DNA from: Flavobacteriaceae bacterium
GTDB taxonomy: Bacteria; Bacteroidota; Bacteroidia; Flavobacteriales; Flavobacteriaceae
Assembly: GCA_018662905.1 (NCBI GenBank)
Contig: JABJFE010000167.1
Span: forward strand, 1 to 9,121
Length of the DNA stretch: 9,121 bases
Direction: 5' to 3'
Program-made: the position numbers and the translations under genes
Notes under the pieces: generated by a model
What the model saw: the letters and a program-made list of their open reading frames with translations, nothing else
Database searches by the model: none
What the model was told of the DNA's origin: nothing
Shown here: piece after piece, positions 1 through 7,831 of the stretch
Layout: the number at the start of each line of letters is the position of its first letter
How positions within the stretch are numbered: the first letter of the stretch is position 1

Positions 1-2522
1 GATCTCCCAAGTAAATTAGTACTAAATAAATAATCTCTAGCTCTGTAAGATGAAAAACTAAAATAATCATCCAGGGTATTATTCTTTATAAATTTTCCCG
101 CAAAAAATCTAATGTTATATTGTCTATTTGTTTTATAATAATTTCTATAATTAAATGTTATAGAACTTTTTACAAAATCTTTGTTAATTTGAAAATCTAA
201 TTGAAAATTAAATCCCTTTTCAACACTAGAATTAGCTTTTATGTATTTAAAATTTAAAATATTATAATTAGGATATTCAATTGAATTTGAATTTTCTTCT
301 CTAAAGACACTTATGTACCTCATGCTTAATATTTGTCTAGAATTTGATCTTAAATTCTTATCTCTAAATGCTAAAACAATTGATGGAAAAAAAGAATTAT
401 ATGAAAGATCATCTTTATAATGAAATGTTGATGCACCTAAAAAATAGTTAACACTATATAAACCACTATTTTTATTTGTATTGTAATCAGTATATTTTAG
501 GTTAATATTTCCTAAAAATTCATTTTGTTTTGTTGAAAAACTTGGTTCAATTTTATAGGTAAATGATCGCTTTATCGGAGTTGAATTTGAAAAAGAAACA
601 CCAGGCATTAGACCATCATAAAGATTATAATCAAAAATAGGAATGTAAAAAACTTGATTACTTAAGTTATTTTCAAAATCTCTAAATAATACAAATTTTG
701 TTTTTTTCTTAATTCTTTCAGTTGAAGAATAATTATTAGAAAAATTATACTCTGAAAAATATTTATTAGGATTTAGGTTTATTTTAGTTTTAGAATTAAC
801 ATTTATTATAGTATCATTTTTGAATTGATTAAGCCATTTAGTTTGAGTTTTATTATTATAATCTGTAAATGAAATTTTTAATGGTATACTTATTAACGAA
901 TTATTTTTAATCAAAAACTTATGATTGTTTTTATTAGATTCAATTTTTTTAATTGAAAAATCAATACTGTTATTATATTTAAGGTAGTTTTTGAACCAAG
1001 AAATCTTTTCATCGTTATTTTCGTAAAGTAAATCAATAAAAGTTCTGTTGCTAGAAATAAGTTTATTGTTAATGGAAAATTCATAGATACTTTGAAACAC
1101 CTTTTTGTTTCCCAAGAAATCATCAACCATTTTTAAAGCAAGTCCAGATTTATAAGGATTAATTACTTTATGATTTATCATAGTTAATGAATCTATATGA
1201 GAATCAATTGGCTGAGAGATGTTCCTACTTGAAATAATATTGTCAAACAATCTGTACTGATCGTTAAATTTAAATTTCGAATACTCTCTATTCTTAATAA
1301 CAGATAGCTTAGAAAGTTTTCCAATTAATTTTAAATCAGGATAATATTTCTCTATATAATCAATTAATAAAAAAACTTCAATTCCTTTTATTTGCCAATT
1401 ATTTTTTCGTTTATGAATTGGATATAAATTGTTTAAATAACTAGATATAATAAGTTTTAAAACCGAAAATTCTTGAAGAAATGATTTTTCAAATGGATTT
1501 AATAGCTCCGGAATTTTATTTAATCCATATACTGGGTCATTATCTTGATTAAACTTAGATAGCACTATATTATTAATAGGGTAAACACCAAGTTTGCTTT
1601 CTACATAATTGATAGTCTTGTTCAAAAGAAAATTAAAGTTTACCGAATCATTTGAATTCGATTTAGATAATAATTTATTTCCAGTTTTGCTATCAACATA
1701 ACTAACTACTTTGAAAATTAAAGAATCTGTTTTATTATTTATGATATTATCAATATCTGTAATTACAGTATTATTTCTTGTTTTAAAACTTTTAAAAGAT
1801 TTGTTTTTAGTTATTAAAATTGGATTATAAATTCTCTTTTCTTTTTTAGAAATTAAAGTATTATAAGTATCCTTATTAATAATAGAATCAATTTCAAAAT
1901 CAGAAATTAATTCAAATTGTGAAGGATAAGTAATTTTGAACTTATAAAATGAGGGGTCTAATGAAATATCATTTAAATCTAGATTACTTTCAATTAGCCA
2001 ATTATTGTCAATAACTTTAGCTAAAGTTATAAACCATTCAGAAAGATTTATATTATTATTTTTATCAATACCATATCCAGTAAAGTCACTGATAGGGATT
2101 TTTATTTTGTATTCTATAGTTATTGTGATTTTTTCATTTGGTTTTAAAAGATTTTCAAGTTTTACTTTAACTAAGTCTATATTCTCTTTCAATCTTGTAT
2201 GATCAAGTATAGTACTGTCAGACTTAATGTCAATTATAGTAGTAAAACCTCTTTGGTTTTTAGTAGATCTTTGAAAATTAAGAGTAAAGTCTTCAGAAAG
2301 CCGTTTTCCTAATGGAGTAGTAGGTCTGAAATAGGAGTGAGCCCAGTCATTTAAAATAATATAATTTAAATTATTAGAAGTAGTATTAGTAAAATCTATA
2401 GTCTGATAAATCTCAATTATTCTATTATTAAGATCAAAATTTGCATCAATAAAATAATCGTTTTCTTGAGATAGTACATTACTTATTAAAAAAAGAAAAA
2501 GTAATGATAAACATTTTCTCAT
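1..2522 (-). CDS. Secreted M1-peptidase-like protein with degenerate zinc site and C-terminal beta-barrel-like region (partial, 3' end outside window)
   Basis: Reading the minus strand from ATG at 2522 gives 840 uninterrupted codons with no stop before base 1, so the C-terminus is missing. Residues 1-18 (MRKCLSLLFLFLISNVLS) look like a Sec signal peptide cleaved before QEN; there is no lipobox. Residues ~20-230 are beta-rich and contain LNDWAHSY and PLGKR, recalling the N-terminal domain of Bacteroidota M1/gluzincin proteins. The would-be catalytic region reads QEFSV (Gln350-Glu351) instead of HExxH, followed by W376-QIKGIE where active enzymes have WLNEG. Both zinc histidines are absent, so peptidase activity is unlikely. 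From ~residue 610 onward (for example YIPIFDYNLYDGLMPG at 626-641) alternating aromatic/polar strands suggest an outer-membrane barrel; this is inference from pattern, not a profile hit. It starts 18 bases after the LOG gene, so it is probably cotranscribed with uvrA and LOG. Function unknown. Confidence 0.8.
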   Translation of the reverse strand, partial: MRKCLSLLFLFLISNVLSQENDYFIDANFDLNNRIIEIYQTIDFTNTTSNNLNYIILNDWAHSYFRPTTPLGKRLSEDFTLNFQRSTKNQRGFTTIIDIKSDSTILDHTRLKENIDLVKVKLENLLKPNEKITITIEYKIKIPISDFTGYGIDKNNNINLSEWFITLAKVIDNNWLIESNLDLNDISLDPSFYKFKITYPSQFELISDFEIDSIINKDTYNTLISKKEKRIYNPILITKNKSFKSFKTRNNTVITDIDNIINNKTDSLIFKVVSYVDSKTGNKLLSKSNSNDSVNFNFLLNKTINYVESKLGVYPINNIVLSKFNQDNDPVYGLNKIPELLNPFEKSFLQEFSVLKLIISSYLNNLYPIHKRKNNWQIKGIEVFLLIDYIEKYYPDLKLIGKLSKLSVIKNREYSKFKFNDQYRLFDNIISSRNISQPIDSHIDSLTMINHKVINPYKSGLALKMVDDFLGNKKVFQSIYEFSINNKLISSNRTFIDLLYENNDEKISWFKNYLKYNNSIDFSIKKIESNKNNHKFLIKNNSLISIPLKISFTDYNNKTQTKWLNQFKNDTIINVNSKTKINLNPNKYFSEYNFSNNYSSTERIKKKTKFVLFRDFENNLSNQVFYIPIFDYNLYDGLMPGVSFSNSTPIKRSFTYKIEPSFSTKQNEFLGNINLKYTDYNTNKNSGLYSVNYFLGASTFHYKDDLSYNSFFPSIVLAFRDKNLRSNSRQILSMRYISVFREENSNSIEYPNYNILNFKYIKANSSVEKGFNFQLDFQINKDFVKSSITFNYRNYYKTNRQYNIRFFAGKFIKNNTLDDYFSFSSYRARDYLFSTNLLGR

Positions 2523-2540
2523 AAGAATAATTAATAAATA

Positions 2541-3227
2541 TTAAAAGTTAGGCTTGAATCCTTTCTTGTCGTAAAACTTAGTTAGTATATCTATAACTTC
2601 GTCTGGAGAATCAACAATTGATATAAGGTTTAAATCAATATCTGAAACATAATTATGATTAGATAATAATTGTTCTTTAACCCAATCAATACATCCTTTC
2701 CAAAAAGATTTTCCAACTAAAATAATAGGAAATATTTCTGCCTTCTTTGTTTGAATTAATGTTAATGCTTCAAAAAGTTCGTCTAAAGTTCCAAAACCAC
2801 CAGGCATAACAACAAAAGCTTGAGCATATTTCATAAACATTACTTTTCTTACAAAAAAATAGTCAAAATGTAAAGATTTGTCATCATCTATGTAGGGATT
2901 TTCAGTTTGTTCAAATGGAAGTTCAATACTCAATCCAACAGATGGACCTAAAGCCTTTTTAGCTCCTTTATTAGCTGCCTCCATGATTCCGGGACCTCCA
3001 CCGCTTATTATTCCAAATCCAAGATCTACTATCTTCTCAGCTATGTCTGTTGTTAATATATAATGAGGATGATCAGGTTTTGTTCTAGCTGATCCAAATA
3101 TTGATACACAGGGACCAATCTTACTCAGTTTTTCAAATCCATCTACAAACTCTCCCATTATTTTAAAAACAGACCAAGAATCGTTTGTCTTTACTTCATT
3201 CCAACCTTTCAAATTTTTACTATGCAT
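2541..3227 (-). CDS. LOG family (TIGR00730) Rossmann-fold protein, putative nucleoside 5'-monophosphate phosphoribohydrolase
   Basis: The protein is 228 aa. Family members split N6-modified AMP (cytokinin nucleotides) or other nucleoside monophosphates into free base and ribose 5-phosphate in the cytoplasm; the real bacterial substrate is often unknown. Seen here: a beta strand and turn CVSIFGSART (40-49), the glycine loop SGGGPGIMEAANKGA (75-89), Arg127 in FFVRKVMF, and the hallmark PGGFGTLDE (142-150), which carries the catalytic glutamate Glu150. All key positions are intact. The N-terminal ~35 residues (GWNEVKTNDSW and following) form an extension before the Rossmann core that I recall from Bacteroidota homologues. 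The start is ATG 3227, only 4 bases after the uvrA stop, with no clear Shine-Dalgarno; translational coupling to uvrA is plausible. Many such genes are annotated as lysine decarboxylase, a historical misnomer. Confident on family, unsure of substrate. Confidence 0.93.
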   Translation of the reverse strand: MHSKNLKGWNEVKTNDSWSVFKIMGEFVDGFEKLSKIGPCVSIFGSARTKPDHPHYILTTDIAEKIVDLGFGIISGGGPGIMEAANKGAKKALGPSVGLSIELPFEQTENPYIDDDKSLHFDYFFVRKVMFMKYAQAFVVMPGGFGTLDELFEALTLIQTKKAEIFPIILVGKSFWKGCIDWVKEQLLSNHNYVSDIDLNLISIVDSPDEVIDILTKFYDKKGFKPNF

Positions 3228-3231
3228 AAAA

Positions 3232-6051
3232 CTAAGTTAGTTCTTTTTTTAAATACATAGCTGTAGGACTTTTCTCAATATTAATCAATTCCTCTGGTCT
3301 ACCATTAAAAATAACCTGACCTCCTAATTTCCCACCATTAGGACCAATTTCAATGATATGGTCAACACTTTTAATCACATCCATATTATGCTCTATAATT
3401 ATAACAGTATTTCCCTTATTGACTAATTTATTAATCATTTCCAATAAAACCTTAATATCCTGAAAATGAAGACCAGTTGTAGGTTCATCTAATATATATA
3501 TTGTATTTCCTGTGTCTTTTTTAGACAGTTCTGAAGCTAACTTTATTCTTTGTGCTTCTCCACCTGATAATGTAGTCGATTGTTGTCCCAAAGTAACATA
3601 ACCTAAACCTACTTCTTTTAAAGTTTTTAATTTTCTTAAAATTTTAGGAAAGTTTTCAAAAAAATCACAACTTTCATTAATTGTCATACTCAAAATATCA
3701 GCAATAGATTTGCCTTTATATCTTATCTCCAAAGTTTCTCTATTAAACCTTTTACCTTGACAATCATCACAGTTAATATAAACATCTGGAAGGAAATTCA
3801 TTTCTATTTTTCTTAATCCTCCACCTTGACATGTTTCACATCTTCCACCTACAACATTAAAACTGAATCTTCCAGGTTTATATCCTCTAATCAGAGATTC
3901 TTGTGTCATACAAAATAAAGATCTAATATCACTGTAAACACCTGTGTAAGTTGCTGGATTACTTCTTGGAGTTCTTCCTATTGGAGACTGATTAATTTCA
4001 ATGACTTTATCAATGTGTTTCAAACCATTAATTTTTTTATATGGTAATGGTTCTTTTACTCCGTTAAAAAAATGATTATTCAAAATCGGGTATAATGTTT
4101 CATTAACTAAAGTAGATTTTCCACTTCCTGAAACTCCAGTAACTCCAATCATTAAACCCAGTGGAAAATCAACAGTTATATTTTTTAAATTATTTCCAGA
4201 ACAACCTTCAATAGTTAATTTGTTTTTAGATTTTCTTCTTTTTTCTGGAACAGGAATACATTTAATATTTTTTAAAAATTTAGAAGTTATAGTGTTAGTT
4301 TTTAAAATTTCTTTATAAGTTCCATTAAAAATTATTTCACCGCCATTTTTACCAGCTAGTGGACCAACGTCAATAATACAATCAGCTTTTTCCATTATTT
4401 CCTTATCATGTTCAACAACTATAATAGTATTACCCAAATCTCTTAATTTTTTGAGCGAATCAATAAGCTTTGAATTATCTCTTTGGTGAAGACCAATACT
4501 AGGCTCATCTAATATATATAAAACACCCACTAATTGAGATCCTATTTGAGTTGCTAACCTTATTCTTTGAGACTCTCCTCCAGAGAGAGATTTTGTAGGT
4601 CTACTTAATGAAAGATAATCTAAACCAACATTTAATAAAAAATCTAAACGTTTATTAATTTCTTTAATAATTTCTGACCCAATTATTTTATTTCTGTCAC
4701 TAAGCTTTGATTCTACAGATTTAAACCATTTTTTTAAATCTATTATGTCTAAACTACTTAGATCATGAATATTTTTATTGTTTATTAAAAAGAAACTTGA
4801 CTCTTTATTCAATCTTGAACCATTACAACTTTCACATTTAACATTATCCATAAAACCATTGGCCCATCTTTTTATTCTAGCACTATAAATTTCATTAGCT
4901 TGATTTTCAATAAATGGTATTACTCCTTCAAAATCAATTTCGTACTTTCTTGTTAAACCTAAAGTTTTAGATTCAACTGAAAAAGATTCATTTCCACCAA
5001 ACAATATTATGTCCATTGCTTTTTTTGGAATCTTACTTATTGGATCTTTTAAACTGAAATTATGTCTTTCAGAGATAGTTTCAATTTGCTTAAAAATCCA
5101 ACTACTTTTATAAATTCCCAACGGAACAATTCCACCATTGTGTATTGATATACTATTATCGGGTAGAACTAAATCAATATTTACTCTGTTTAATTTTCCT
5201 AGCCCATTACATTTTTTACACATTCCTTTAGGTGAATTAAATGAAAACGAATTTGGTTCAGGTTTTTCATAGGATATTCCAGTTGTTGGACATATTAAAC
5301 TTCGACTGTAATATGTGTTAGAATCATCTTCTTCATTAACAATTAATAAAGAGTTATTTCCGTGATACATTGCAGTAATTAAACTGTCCTTCAATCTTTT
5401 TTTAGATGATTCATCATTCTTTAATATGATTCTATCAATTACAATTTCTATATCATGAATTTTATATCTATCAAGTTTCAAATTTGGTTTCAAGTCAGTT
5501 ATAACACCATCAATTCTAGCTTTTAAAAAACCTTGTTTTAAAATTGAAGAAAAAAGTTCTCTATAATGTCCTTTTCTTGATTGAACAGCAGGAGATAGTA
5601 TAGAGATTTTTTTGTTAACAAAATTTTTAAAAACAAGATCAATGATTTCATCGTCAGTATAACTGATCATTTTTTCATTTGAATTATAACTATATGCGTC
5701 TGCAACTCTTGAGAAAAATAATCTTAAATAATCATAAATTTCAGTTATTGTTCCAACAGTTGATCTAGGGTTTTTTGAAGTTGTTTTTTGTTCAATAGCA
5801 ATTACAGGTGAAAGCCCATCGATTTTATCAACATCAGGTCTCTCTAACCCACCAATAAACTGTCGTGCGTAAGCAGAAAAAGTTTCTATATATCTTCTTT
5901 GTCCTTCTGCATAAATGGTGTCAAATGCAAGAGAAGATTTGCCACTTCCCGAAATACCAGTAATAACGACAAATTTATTTCTTGGAATATTTACGTCAAT
6001 ATTCTTCAAGTTATGTACTCTTGCACCCTTAACTAAAATATTATTACTCAT
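3232..6051 (-). CDS. uvrA: UvrA, excinuclease ABC subunit A
   Basis: At 939 aa it is nearly identical in length to E. coli UvrA (940). UvrA is the cytoplasmic damage-recognition ATPase of nucleotide excision repair; it dimerises and loads UvrB at lesions. Both ABC modules are complete. Module I has Walker A TGISGSGKSS (31-40), signature LSGGE (489-493) and Walker B ILDEP (513-517). Module II has Walker A TGVSGSGKST (638-647), LSGGE (828-832) and ILDEP (853-857). The C-terminal DNA-binding zinc finger is intact (Cys738, Cys741, Cys761, Cys764), as is a CESC pair at 406-409. The first zinc module is incomplete: CPTTG at 254-258 lacks the second Cys, while Cys278 and Cys281 remain. No frameshift is seen. 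The start ATG 6051 gives the standard N-terminus just before the GARVHNLKNI motif. It lies 58 bases after ggt and heads the tight uvrA-LOG-M1-like run. No LexA-type operator is recognisable. Confidence 0.98.
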   Translation of the reverse strand: MSNNILVKGARVHNLKNIDVNIPRNKFVVITGISGSGKSSLAFDTIYAEGQRRYIETFSAYARQFIGGLERPDVDKIDGLSPVIAIEQKTTSKNPRSTVGTITEIYDYLRLFFSRVADAYSYNSNEKMISYTDDEIIDLVFKNFVNKKISILSPAVQSRKGHYRELFSSILKQGFLKARIDGVITDLKPNLKLDRYKIHDIEIVIDRIILKNDESSKKRLKDSLITAMYHGNNSLLIVNEEDDSNTYYSRSLICPTTGISYEKPEPNSFSFNSPKGMCKKCNGLGKLNRVNIDLVLPDNSISIHNGGIVPLGIYKSSWIFKQIETISERHNFSLKDPISKIPKKAMDIILFGGNESFSVESKTLGLTRKYEIDFEGVIPFIENQANEIYSARIKRWANGFMDNVKCESCNGSRLNKESSFFLINNKNIHDLSSLDIIDLKKWFKSVESKLSDRNKIIGSEIIKEINKRLDFLLNVGLDYLSLSRPTKSLSGGESQRIRLATQIGSQLVGVLYILDEPSIGLHQRDNSKLIDSLKKLRDLGNTIIVVEHDKEIMEKADCIIDVGPLAGKNGGEIIFNGTYKEILKTNTITSKFLKNIKCIPVPEKRRKSKNKLTIEGCSGNNLKNITVDFPLGLMIGVTGVSGSGKSTLVNETLYPILNNHFFNGVKEPLPYKKINGLKHIDKVIEINQSPIGRTPRSNPATYTGVYSDIRSLFCMTQESLIRGYKPGRFSFNVVGGRCETCQGGGLRKIEMNFLPDVYINCDDCQGKRFNRETLEIRYKGKSIADILSMTINESCDFFENFPKILRKLKTLKEVGLGYVTLGQQSTTLSGGEAQRIKLASELSKKDTGNTIYILDEPTTGLHFQDIKVLLEMINKLVNKGNTVIIIEHNMDVIKSVDHIIEIGPNGGKLGGQVIFNGRPEELINIEKSPTAMYLKKELT

Positions 6052-6068
6052 TTAAAAAATCAAGGGTA

Positions 6069-6075
6069 CAAATTA
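6069..6075 (-). promoter_or_regulatory. Weak candidate -7 element upstream of uvrA
   Basis: On the minus strand, TAATTTG ends 17 bases before the uvrA ATG. It resembles the Bacteroidota -7 consensus TAnnTTTG but is one base short between TA and TTTG, and I find no TTG at the -33 spacing. It would give a leader of roughly 10-15 bases. This is a possible internal promoter that would let uvrA be expressed apart from ggt; with so AT-rich a background it may be chance. Confidence 0.25.
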
Positions 6076-6109
6076 CGATAATAATTATAAATTTAAGAAG
6101 AAGTTTTAT

Positions 6110-7774
6110 TTAATATCCAATACTTTTATCATCACCTCTTTTATCTGCTCCTCCATAAAATATTTGATTTTCATCAATATGAATAGCATCTACGCGACCT
6201 ATAACAGAATAATTAGAGTTAAAGATGTATCCTTTTTTCTTTAAATCATTCTTAATTTTATTTGACAACGTATTTTTTTCATAAAATATTTTATCAGGAA
6301 GCCATGTGTGATGAAATCTAGAAGCATCTACAGACTCTTCAATATCAAAACCAAACTCATAAAAATTTAATAATGTTTGTAATACTGAAGTTATTATTGT
6401 TGGACCCCCAGGACTTCCAAGAACCATAGACAATTTTCCGTTTAATTCAATAATGGAAGGTGTCATTGAACTTAACATGCGTTTTTGTGGTTCAATTGAA
6501 TTAGTTTTCCCACCAATCAACCCATACATGTTTGGTGAGCCTGGTTTAATAGAAAAATCATCCATTTCATTGTTCAAAAAAAAACCAAGTTCAGAGGGTA
6601 TTAATTTTGAACCATAGTTGCCATTTAAAGTGGTAGTTACTGAAACTGCATTTCCAAACTTATCGACTATTGAATAATGAGTAGTTTCGTTACTTTCATT
6701 AATTAAAATATTTCCTGGATTAATACTATTAGATTTTTGTATACTATCAAAACTAAATGATTTAAATCTCGATTTTAAATATTCTGAATCTAATAGTTCA
6801 TCTGTGGGAATGTAATTAAAATCAGGATCACCTAAATATTTACTTCTGTCTGCAAAAGATAATTTTTCTGCTTCAACTAATAATTGCATATATAATTCAC
6901 TGTTGTGACCTAATTCATTTAATTTATAATTTTCAATCATTTTTAAAATTTGACCTAAAACAACACCTCCGCTTGAGGGTGGTCCCATTGAAATTATATT
7001 TAAATCTTTGTATTTAATTTCTAATGCTTCTCTCCAAACTGGTTTATATAAAGCAAAATCTTCTGGTGTAATAATTCCACCTTTACTAATTATATATGAC
7101 GATAATTTATTTGCAATTTCCCCGTTGTAAAACACTTCTTTACCCTTTTCTGAAATTAATGAAAGAGTGCTAGCTAAAGCTTTATTTATAAATAAATCTT
7201 CTTTTTTAAAAGACTTATTAAATAATGGTATTGAATCATTTAGTTCTAATATTAAATTTTTATAATTATTAATAGTATTCACTTGTTTAGATGTTAATTC
7301 ATAACCATTGTTTGCTAAATCTATTGCTGGCTGAAACAATTCTTTTATTGGAAGAGTGCCAAATTTATTATGAATCTCAAACAATCCTGCAATAGTTCCT
7401 GGAACACCAATAGCTAAGGCACCGTTTTGACTTAATTCTTTAATCACATCTTTATTATTATCTAAATACATTTCTGACGTAGAATTAATGGGTGCTTTTT
7501 CACGAAAATCAAGACTTCCGTTTTTGCCATCTGATAATCTGTAAACCATAAAACCACCACCACCAAGATTACCTGCGTTAGGATATACAACAGAAAGTGC
7601 TAAATCTGTAGCTATCATAGCATCAAATGCATTACCTCCCATTTTTAGTATATCAATACCTACTTTAGAAGCTTCATGTTTTGCGGAAACAACCATACCA
7701 TTTTTATATATTTTGTTGTCACAGGAAATAAATAAAACGATGAGTAATGAAATAATAAAGTAATTTTTGAACAT
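6110..7774 (-). CDS. ggt: Gamma-glutamyltransferase (glutathione hydrolase), predicted lipoprotein
   Basis: The protein is 554 aa, against 580 for E. coli GGT. GGT cleaves the gamma-glutamyl bond of glutathione and related compounds, releasing glutamate or transferring it to an amino acid or peptide; the precursor self-cleaves into large and small subunits. The predicted autocleavage site is Glu363/Thr364 in NETTHYS, with Thr364 as nucleophile. With a constant offset of 27 from E. coli, I find matches to T409 (Thr382), N411 (Asn384), D433 (Asp406), S462/S463 (Ser435/436) and G483/G484 (Gly456/457). E. coli Q430 is Glu403 here, as in several other GGTs. Arg91 in DFREKAP matches the substrate-binding Arg114. 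The lid loop is present (411-422, with Tyr417). Residues 1-18 are a lipoprotein signal (LFISC, Cys18), so the enzyme should be membrane-anchored facing the periplasm or outside. It is divergent from glmM. Chain complete, all catalytic residues intact. Confidence 0.97.
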   Translation of the reverse strand: MFKNYFIISLLIVLFISCDNKIYKNGMVVSAKHEASKVGIDILKMGGNAFDAMIATDLALSVVYPNAGNLGGGGFMVYRLSDGKNGSLDFREKAPINSTSEMYLDNNKDVIKELSQNGALAIGVPGTIAGLFEIHNKFGTLPIKELFQPAIDLANNGYELTSKQVNTINNYKNLILELNDSIPLFNKSFKKEDLFINKALASTLSLISEKGKEVFYNGEIANKLSSYIISKGGIITPEDFALYKPVWREALEIKYKDLNIISMGPPSSGGVVLGQILKMIENYKLNELGHNSELYMQLLVEAEKLSFADRSKYLGDPDFNYIPTDELLDSEYLKSRFKSFSFDSIQKSNSINPGNILINESNETTHYSIVDKFGNAVSVTTTLNGNYGSKLIPSELGFFLNNEMDDFSIKPGSPNMYGLIGGKTNSIEPQKRMLSSMTPSIIELNGKLSMVLGSPGGPTIITSVLQTLLNFYEFGFDIEESVDASRFHHTWLPDKIFYEKNTLSNKIKNDLKKKGYIFNSNYSVIGRVDAIHIDENQIFYGGADKRGDDKSIGY

Positions 7775-7780
7775 GTGTGA

Positions 7781-7809
7781 AATATTTATATAAAACTAAT
7801 ATAAATATT
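7781..7809. repeat. Perfect 11-bp inverted repeat in the ggt-glmM divergent intergenic region
   Basis: The left arm AATATTTATAT (7781-7791) and right arm ATATAAATATT (7799-7809) are exact reverse complements separated by 7 bases (7792-7798). It fills the centre of the 57-base region between the two divergent starts. Its loop overlaps, on the minus strand, TAGTTTTA (7798-7791), one mismatch from the TAnnTTTG -7 consensus and 16 bases before the ggt ATG, so it could be an operator over a ggt promoter. No T-run follows on either side, which argues against a terminator. The arms are pure A/T, so chance is a real alternative. Confidence 0.4.
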
Positions 7810-7819
7810 AATCTAGTTG

Positions 7820-7827
7820 TATCTTTG
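7820..7827 (+). promoter_or_regulatory. Bacteroidota-type -7 promoter element of glmM
   Basis: TATCTTTG is an exact match to the Bacteroidota primary sigma -7 consensus TAnnTTTG. It ends only 4 bases before the glmM ATG at 7832. Transcription would therefore start at or within a few bases of the start codon, giving a leaderless or nearly leaderless mRNA. No TTG is seen at the usual -33 distance, and there is no Shine-Dalgarno, which fits the weak use of such sites in this phylum. Confidence 0.6.
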
Positions 7828-7831
7828 AAGC

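Noticed and set aside
911..1126. 71-codon minus-strand open frame
   Set aside because: It lies in another frame inside the continuous M1-like gene, has low-complexity Ile/Leu/Lys content, and matches no family I know; a shadow ORF.
2005..2202. 65-codon plus-strand open frame with hydrophobic stretches
   Set aside because: It is antisense to the M1-like gene in a region that translates as well-formed protein on the minus strand; hydrophobicity arises from the AT-rich complement.
1..2522. Idea that the M1-like gene is a pseudogene
   Set aside because: I translated the whole stretch and found no stop or frameshift; only the active site is altered, so a maintained pseudoenzyme is a better reading than decay.
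2541..3227. Lysine decarboxylase annotation for the LOG gene
   Set aside because: PGGxGTxxE proteins of this size are LOG phosphoribohydrolase-like; they lack the PLP-binding lysine and fold of true lysine decarboxylases.
6052..6109. Terminator between ggt and uvrA
   Set aside because: Only short AT-rich partial pairings are visible, with no stable stem followed by a T-run on the minus strand.
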